Shown: in pieces, positions 6,176 through 10,867 of the stretch | How the letters are laid out: the number at the start of each line of letters is the position of its first letter | Numbering within the stretch: the first letter of the stretch is position 1 | Assembly: GCA_964584125.1 (NCBI GenBank) | Contig: CAZOYP010000076.1 | Span: 1-10,867 of the forward strand | Origin: Nitromaritima sp964584125 | GTDB lineage: Bacteria; Nitrospinota; Nitrospinia; Nitrospinales; VA-1 | DNA length: 10,867 nt | Reading direction: 5' to 3' | Notes under the pieces: generated by a model | Database searches by the model: none | What the model saw: only the letters and a program-made list of their open reading frames with translations | Told to the model about the DNA's origin: nothing | Translations under genes and position numbers: made by a program

Positions 6176-7396
6176 ATGAGTTCTAATCCTGCTATGGAAT
6201 ATAGACGGTTTGGGAAAACCGAGGAAATGATTTCTGTCATTACCCTTGGTGGCATGAGGTTCAAGCAAGGATGGAATCCTCCAAGGGAGTTCCTACCCAA
6301 AGATTCTATTGAGAACTGTATCTCTATTACACGGATGGCGTTAGACTTAGGTATTAATCATATTGAGACTGCTCACGGTTATATAAAAAGTGAACATTTA
6401 TTTGGTTTCGCCTTAAAAGAACTCGATATTCCGAGAAACCAGTTTAAGTTGATGACAAAGGGAGCGCCGACATCAAGAGGTGAAGCACGCAGACTTGTAG
6501 AAGAACAACTCGAGGCTCTCAAATTAAACTATATAGATTTTTATGGGTGGCATGGTATTAACAACAAAGAGCTCTTAAAAATTGCTGTAGGAAATAATGG
6601 GCCCGTAGAAGCATTGCATCAATTAAAAGAAGAGGGATTGATCCGCCATATTGGGTTTTCAACACATGCCCCGATTGACATAATCCTGGAAGCTATGAAA
6701 ACCAACCTATTTAGTTTTATTAACCTTCACTACTATTATTTTTTTCAGCACAATCTTCCAGCCATACAATTGGCAGAAAAAATGGATATGGGCGTTTTTA
6801 TAATTTCTCCTAATGAAAAGGGTGGAATGTTATTTAAGCCTTCTAAAAAAGTACAAAACCTTTGCAAGCCGATTACACCCATAGTGTTTAATGGGAGATT
6901 CTGTTTATCTCATCCTCAAATCACTACTCTAAGTATGGGTATGCACGAACCAAAACATTTTTCTCAAAACATAGCCATTCTGAATGGTGAAAACTATTTA
7001 AATGATGAGTTTTCTCAGACGAAGACTGAAATGGATGCCCCTTTAGCAAAAGTCACCGGACTATGCACTCTATGTAATGAATGCTTGCCTTGCCCTGAAA
7101 ATATAAATATTCCGGAAATTCTACGGTTTAGAAATCTCATAGAAGGTTACAACATGCTGGACTACGGCCGGTTTCGCTATAACATGCTTGAAGGGCAGGG
7201 ACATTGGTTTCCTGGTAAGTTTGCTTTTCATTGCACTGAATGTGGAGACTGTCTTCCCCGCTGTCCGGAGAGTTTGGATATCCCAAAACTTCTAATGGAA
7301 ACACATAAAAAACTCTTCAGCAAACGTGAATATTTTAAAAGCAAGATAACATCGGTAATTAAATTAATACTAAAGAGCTTAAAGGTTTTGAAATAA
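6176..7396 (+). CDS. Aldo/keto reductase with C-terminal 4Fe-4S dicluster domain
   Basis: Residues 8-270 are an aldo/keto reductase TIM barrel: EYRRFGKT at the start, TLGGMRF (23-29), INHIETAHGY (60-69), LMTKG (92-96), YIDFYGWHGINN (119-130) and LIRHIGFSTHAP (155-166). The tetrad positions read E64, Y69, K95 and H126, with Glu where classical members have Asp. Residues 297-306 give CxxCxxCxxCP and 353-363 give CxxCxxCxxxCP, two ferredoxin-like 4Fe-4S sites. The combination defines a known family of Fe-S aldo/keto reductases, cytoplasmic, with unknown natural substrate; the clusters suggest electron transfer to or from the barrel's active site. The last 25 residues are basic and amphipathic and might touch the membrane. 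The gene is divergent from the YhaO operon and preceded by palindromes. M1 has no clear Shine-Dalgarno, and M7 (6194) is an alternative start. Confidence 0.9.
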   Translation: MSSNPAMEYRRFGKTEEMISVITLGGMRFKQGWNPPREFLPKDSIENCISITRMALDLGINHIETAHGYIKSEHLFGFALKELDIPRNQFKLMTKGAPTSRGEARRLVEEQLEALKLNYIDFYGWHGINNKELLKIAVGNNGPVEALHQLKEEGLIRHIGFSTHAPIDIILEAMKTNLFSFINLHYYYFFQHNLPAIQLAEKMDMGVFIISPNEKGGMLFKPSKKVQNLCKPITPIVFNGRFCLSHPQITTLSMGMHEPKHFSQNIAILNGENYLNDEFSQTKTEMDAPLAKVTGLCTLCNECLPCPENINIPEILRFRNLIEGYNMLDYGRFRYNMLEGQGHWFPGKFAFHCTECGDCLPRCPESLDIPKLLMETHKKLFSKREYFKSKITSVIKLILKSLKVLK

Positions 7397-7443
7397 CAAA
7401 AATAAATTCAATTTGATCACGTATTGACTTTTAATTTTAAAGA

Positions 7444-7480
7444 TAGGCCAATTAGCTTTTTCATCGGTCTAGTTTTTTTT
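7444..7480 (+). terminator. Weak Rho-independent terminator of the reductase gene
   Basis: TAGGCC (7444-7449) can pair with GGTCTA (7466-7471) using one G-U wobble, with a 16-base loop, followed by G and eight T residues (7473-7480). In the opposite direction the wobble becomes an A-C mismatch and no T tract follows, so it favours the rightward transcript. It overlaps the last codons of the convergent gene. The stem is short and the loop large. Confidence 0.4.
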
Positions 7481-10400
7481 GTTTTCATTTTTTTCTATTC
7501 TCAAGGAAAAACACTCGCTCAGTAGTAACTCAGTATTACGATAAGTATCATCCTTGTTTATTACTTGCTGTAAATAGGGGATTGCTTTTTGACACCGTAG
7601 AGTTTTAGCGAAAATTTCCCCAAGAATATATTGGAGGTTGATATCATCTGGATCAATCATGGCGTAACGATTGCCATAGTCTAAAACATTCCCAGGTTCC
7701 CCTCTTCCTCGATATCCAAAAACAATATTTTTTAATGCTTGTTTATTAAGAGGCTCTTGTTTCAAAACTTGATTAGAATAGCTTAATGATTTCTTATATT
7801 CTTTTTTAATATTGTAAAATGCTGCCACTGAATTTAACAAACCAAGGTTTTCTGGGTCAGAATCCAATTGGGAGTGTAAATCAATCAATGCTATTTCTTG
7901 AAGAATAGAAGTAAACTGAGCTCTATTATTCTTAATAGCCGTTTTAAAAAAAACCTTTGCCTCTTTACGCCTTTCTAATTCCATCAAATTGTAACCAGCA
8001 TATAAATTGGCGTACGAATGGGACTTATCCTTAGTCAGTATAATCTTTAAAATTCCAAGACTCTTTTCGTACTCACCAATTTGATATAAAGCATGTCCTA
8101 AGTTAAGCAAAGCCTCCAAGTTAGAAGGATGGAGCTTTACTTCCTGCATCAAGCTAGAAACTTGCTGCAAATTTGCCTGCAAGTGGTATCGGACTAAATC
8201 ACTTCCTTCTAGCTTAAACAAGGACTCTAAAAGTAGCTCCCTATTATTGTAGGTAATCCCTCGTTGATAAAGATCCATTCCCTCAAAAAAATTTTCAAGT
8301 TTTTTTTGTTCATCATAATTAATATTGGATATACGATTAATAATATTTTTAAACGGGGTTCTTGAAAACAAAAAATCTTCACGCCCGTAGACCCCAATCA
8401 CATTTCCAAGATCAAGATAAAATTCAATGAAGGGCCTATTATCTGTTATTTCTTTTTGATTTTTAGCCAAATCACTCATCTGATCTTCTAAAAACCAAAT
8501 ATTACTTAGAAATGAGAACGCATCTGGAACTTCAATCTCCTGCATAAATTGGCTAACACCTGGATCTAAAAAGCGCCTCTTTAGTTTTTTAAAGTCAATA
8601 TCAATCGGACGGTCTGATCCAATAACAAGTATTTCATTAGCAACTGGCATCCAGGCCATAGAATGGGGAAACACAGAAAGGAAGGTTTTAAAGTGCATCA
8701 ATACTTCCTCTTTTCCCTGACTATGCAAAGGAATCCATTGCGCCATGATTCCCCCTGGATTTAGATGCTTGCGGGCTATTTCATAATATTCTTTAGTGTA
8801 AAGGTTAACCGTAAATGCTGTGCGCGGAGGCGGGGGTTCGGAAGTTATCACATCATACATTTTTTGAGTAGTCAGCAAATGATTTCTTCCATCTTGAAGA
8901 ATGACATTAACCTTCTCATTTTTTAAAACGTTGTAGTTATGTGATGAAAACACATTACCTGCTTTTACAACACTCTCTGACAAATCGACACTATCGACTA
9001 ATTTTACTTTTGGGTGAAGAGCAGCAGCGCCTGTAGTTTGTCCTGTACCAAAACATACGACCAAAATATTTTCAGGATTTTCCACCAGCATTATTGGTAA
9101 ATGTGCCAAAAGCTTCATGTATCGCGAAGCAATAAAGTTGACGGCAGACATAGAAACACCATTTGTAACAAGCCGCTTTGCATCCGGATCTAAAATACCG
9201 TAATTATCCTCAAAAGCGGCTACCGTATCGGTAAGACCCTCCTCAAAGAACAATAACTTCCTAACATCTTTTTTACCTGTGCCATCACGCATAAAAAATT
9301 GATCTAGCAAACCTGAGGGTAAACCCATGTTCACAATAAGAATTACACCCGCTAGCGCCACTGTTATTGTTTTGCGTAATGTTTTCGTAAGGTAATGCCC
9401 TGATCGAAACAAATACATCCCCATTAACAGATTTAATGTCGCAATAAGCAATAAGCTCTGTTGTGCCCCTAATCTAGGTAAAAATAGGAAACCTGCAAAA
9501 AGGGACCCAAAAATTGCTCCAAGTGTATTTCCTCCGTATATTTGACCGGTTCCTTTTCCTATATTTTCGTACCCACTAGATATTATTTTTATTAAAATTG
9601 GGAAACTCATACCAAGCGCAATCGTGGGAATTAGCATTAAGGCAGACGAGTCCAAAAAATACCGCCAAAAAACTAAAGCGGGTTTTTGTAAGTTATAGCC
9701 ATTCCATGGAGCTGAAAGTAATAATTCCATGTTATACAAGGAACCAATCACATAGAATCCAATGCTTACCTGAAGAAATATTAATACGGTTCTCAAACCT
9801 AAATTCGATCTTAATATGGCTACAACCAAAAAACTTCCTAGCGCGATTCCCATGAGAAACACACCCAGCATCATACTAAAGGAGTAGACTGTACTGGAGG
9901 TGCTAAAAACTAACAACCGCGTCCATAAAACCTCATAAGCCAAGGCAGTAAAACCGCATACAAAGCTTACAGTTATCCATAACCATTGGTTCCCTTCCCA
10001 TGAAATTTTAGGTATCGTGAAAAGCGGAAAGCGAAATACCTGACTATTTTCCAATGACTCCTGGTAAATTCTAATTGCGCTAATTCCAACAAAAAGATTC
10101 AGTAGTGTGGCAGCCAGCACTGTTTGCAAAACACCGAAGTTAGCGATTAGAAAAAAACCTGTCAGCAAACAACCCAGCGCGGCGCCGATAGTATTGATTC
10201 CGTATAGAAGCCCCAATCGACTATCCAACCTAATGTTATCTGTGATGTAGTATTTGCTTATTATAGGTAGAGTCGCCCCCATTAAAGATGCAGGAATAAA
10301 CATCAAAATAAAGGCTAAAAAAGACTTAAATATGTTCTGCACCACGGTAGATTCTGGGATAAAAACACTTAACCAAGAATAAATAACCGAAAACTTAAAA

Positions 10401-10735
10401 AGAATTAAAGAAACAATTACACACAACAAAAATAGTGCGATCTCAATCCAACCATAAATTAATAGCGTAGGAGACGTCTCTAAATCCTCTGAGAACTCTC
10501 TGCTCAAATTATTACCATTTGATTGTTTTTTTTTATACCCGATATGGTTGATTGCTTGACCAGAAAAATAGCTACCAAAGCCGAGTCCCGCCATAAAAGC
10601 CGCCAAAACAATAGATACCGAAAAAACAGTATGCCCAAATGCAAGGGTGAGCATTCGTGCCCACACAACCTCATAAATTAAAGCAGTTATCCCGGAAAAT
10701 AAGAAAAGAAAATACACAATTGGCGAACGTTTCAT
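7469..10735 (-). CDS. Membrane-embedded spermidine-synthase-like protein with TPR tail
   Basis: This 1088-residue protein has three parts. Residues 1-475 are polytopic, roughly 12-14 membrane segments, and internally duplicated: SGITALIYEVVWARML (14-29) recurs as CGFTALAYEVLWTRLL (260-275), and GATLPIISKYY (153-163) as GMSFPILIKII (375-385). Residues about 500-700 are a methyltransferase-fold domain like spermidine synthase: glycine loop CFGTGQTTGA (561-570), VDL with D584, DGRN (615-618), and TSEPPPPR (631-638) where aminopropyltransferases have an Asp-based motif. TDNRPFIEFY (764-773) is typical of these fused proteins. Residues about 870-1064 hold four or five TPRs. Such MFS-like/spermidine synthase fusions are widespread, but their reaction is not established; polyamine synthesis should not be assumed. 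The soluble domains are on an undetermined side of the membrane. The ATG at 10735 lacks a Shine-Dalgarno, but the first membrane segment begins at once, supporting it. Confidence 0.88.
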   Translation of the reverse strand: MKRSPIVYFLFLFSGITALIYEVVWARMLTLAFGHTVFSVSIVLAAFMAGLGFGSYFSGQAINHIGYKKKQSNGNNLSREFSEDLETSPTLLIYGWIEIALFLLCVIVSLILFKFSVIYSWLSVFIPESTVVQNIFKSFLAFILMFIPASLMGATLPIISKYYITDNIRLDSRLGLLYGINTIGAALGCLLTGFFLIANFGVLQTVLAATLLNLFVGISAIRIYQESLENSQVFRFPLFTIPKISWEGNQWLWITVSFVCGFTALAYEVLWTRLLVFSTSSTVYSFSMMLGVFLMGIALGSFLVVAILRSNLGLRTVLIFLQVSIGFYVIGSLYNMELLLSAPWNGYNLQKPALVFWRYFLDSSALMLIPTIALGMSFPILIKIISSGYENIGKGTGQIYGGNTLGAIFGSLFAGFLFLPRLGAQQSLLLIATLNLLMGMYLFRSGHYLTKTLRKTITVALAGVILIVNMGLPSGLLDQFFMRDGTGKKDVRKLLFFEEGLTDTVAAFEDNYGILDPDAKRLVTNGVSMSAVNFIASRYMKLLAHLPIMLVENPENILVVCFGTGQTTGAAALHPKVKLVDSVDLSESVVKAGNVFSSHNYNVLKNEKVNVILQDGRNHLLTTQKMYDVITSEPPPPRTAFTVNLYTKEYYEIARKHLNPGGIMAQWIPLHSQGKEEVLMHFKTFLSVFPHSMAWMPVANEILVIGSDRPIDIDFKKLKRRFLDPGVSQFMQEIEVPDAFSFLSNIWFLEDQMSDLAKNQKEITDNRPFIEFYLDLGNVIGVYGREDFLFSRTPFKNIINRISNINYDEQKKLENFFEGMDLYQRGITYNNRELLLESLFKLEGSDLVRYHLQANLQQVSSLMQEVKLHPSNLEALLNLGHALYQIGEYEKSLGILKIILTKDKSHSYANLYAGYNLMELERRKEAKVFFKTAIKNNRAQFTSILQEIALIDLHSQLDSDPENLGLLNSVAAFYNIKKEYKKSLSYSNQVLKQEPLNKQALKNIVFGYRGRGEPGNVLDYGNRYAMIDPDDINLQYILGEIFAKTLRCQKAIPYLQQVINKDDTYRNTELLLSECFSLRIEKNENKKN

Positions 10736-10783
10736 TATTTAATTATTTATATGTAGTTAGGTATTAAGATAAATTAACCTAGA

Positions 10784-10852
10784 AAAAACCAAAATAATTG
10801 ACATTTAAATCTGCTTCAAGTAATTTTGAAGTATAAATATACTTTGGTTTTT
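10784..10852. repeat. Nested inverted repeats upstream of the membrane protein gene
   Basis: Three dyads lie in 69 bases. AAAAACCAAA (10784-10793) and TTTGGTTTTT (10843-10852) are exact 10-bp arms enclosing the block. Inside are CTTCAA/TTGAAG (10814-10819 and 10826-10831) and a 16-base palindrome AAGTATAAATATACTT (10829-10844, 7-bp arms). They sit 49-117 bases upstream of the ATG at 10735, where a promoter and operator would be expected. On the minus strand TTGAAG (complement of 10814-10819 region) with TATTTT 17 bases later is a weak promoter candidate. TTGACA at 10798-10803 on the plus strand has no good -10 partner. Confidence 0.4.
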
Positions 10853-10867
10853 AAAATTAATATAACA

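Overview
AT-rich bacterial chromosomal window with six protein genes (one cut by the window edge) and one tRNA gene. The content suggests a Gram-negative, probably aquatic, bacterium: CsrA, a Shine-Dalgarno-led exported protein, a Fe-S aldo/keto reductase, and a membrane protein carrying a spermidine-synthase-like domain and TPRs. Deltaproteobacteria-like, SAR324 or Nitrospinota relatives would fit, but that placement is a guess; no marker in the window settles it. I see no insertion sequence, CRISPR array or prophage gene.

Layout. At the left edge the first 26 codons of csrA run leftwards out of the window, with a good extended -10 promoter and a GGA-rich leader suited to CsrA autoregulation. 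Divergent from it is a complete tRNA-Phe (GAA anticodon, CCA encoded), followed by a clear Rho-independent terminator. About 230 further bases hold only a perfect 8-bp inverted repeat.

From 655 to 5971 three genes run leftwards with gaps of 38 and 26 bases and are probably one operon: a YhaO-type Mre11/SbcD-like metallophosphoesterase, a YhaN-type SbcC/Rad50-like ATPase with a hydrophobic hairpin in the middle of its coiled coil, and an exported protein of unknown function made of four diverged repeats of about 100 residues, each with a cysteine pair. The first two should form a nuclease-ATPase pair, perhaps tethered to the inner membrane. The third is the most novel item in the window.

Divergent from this operon, at 6176-7396, is an aldo/keto reductase with two C-terminal 4Fe-4S motifs. 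It is preceded by overlapping TTAA-based palindromes that may be an operator and followed by a weak terminator. Converging on it is a 1088-residue protein: a duplicated polytopic membrane region, a spermidine-synthase-like methyltransferase-fold domain with a modified active-site motif, and C-terminal TPRs. Its upstream region holds nested dyad symmetries. The last two genes show no obvious functional link to the YhaO/YhaN operon.
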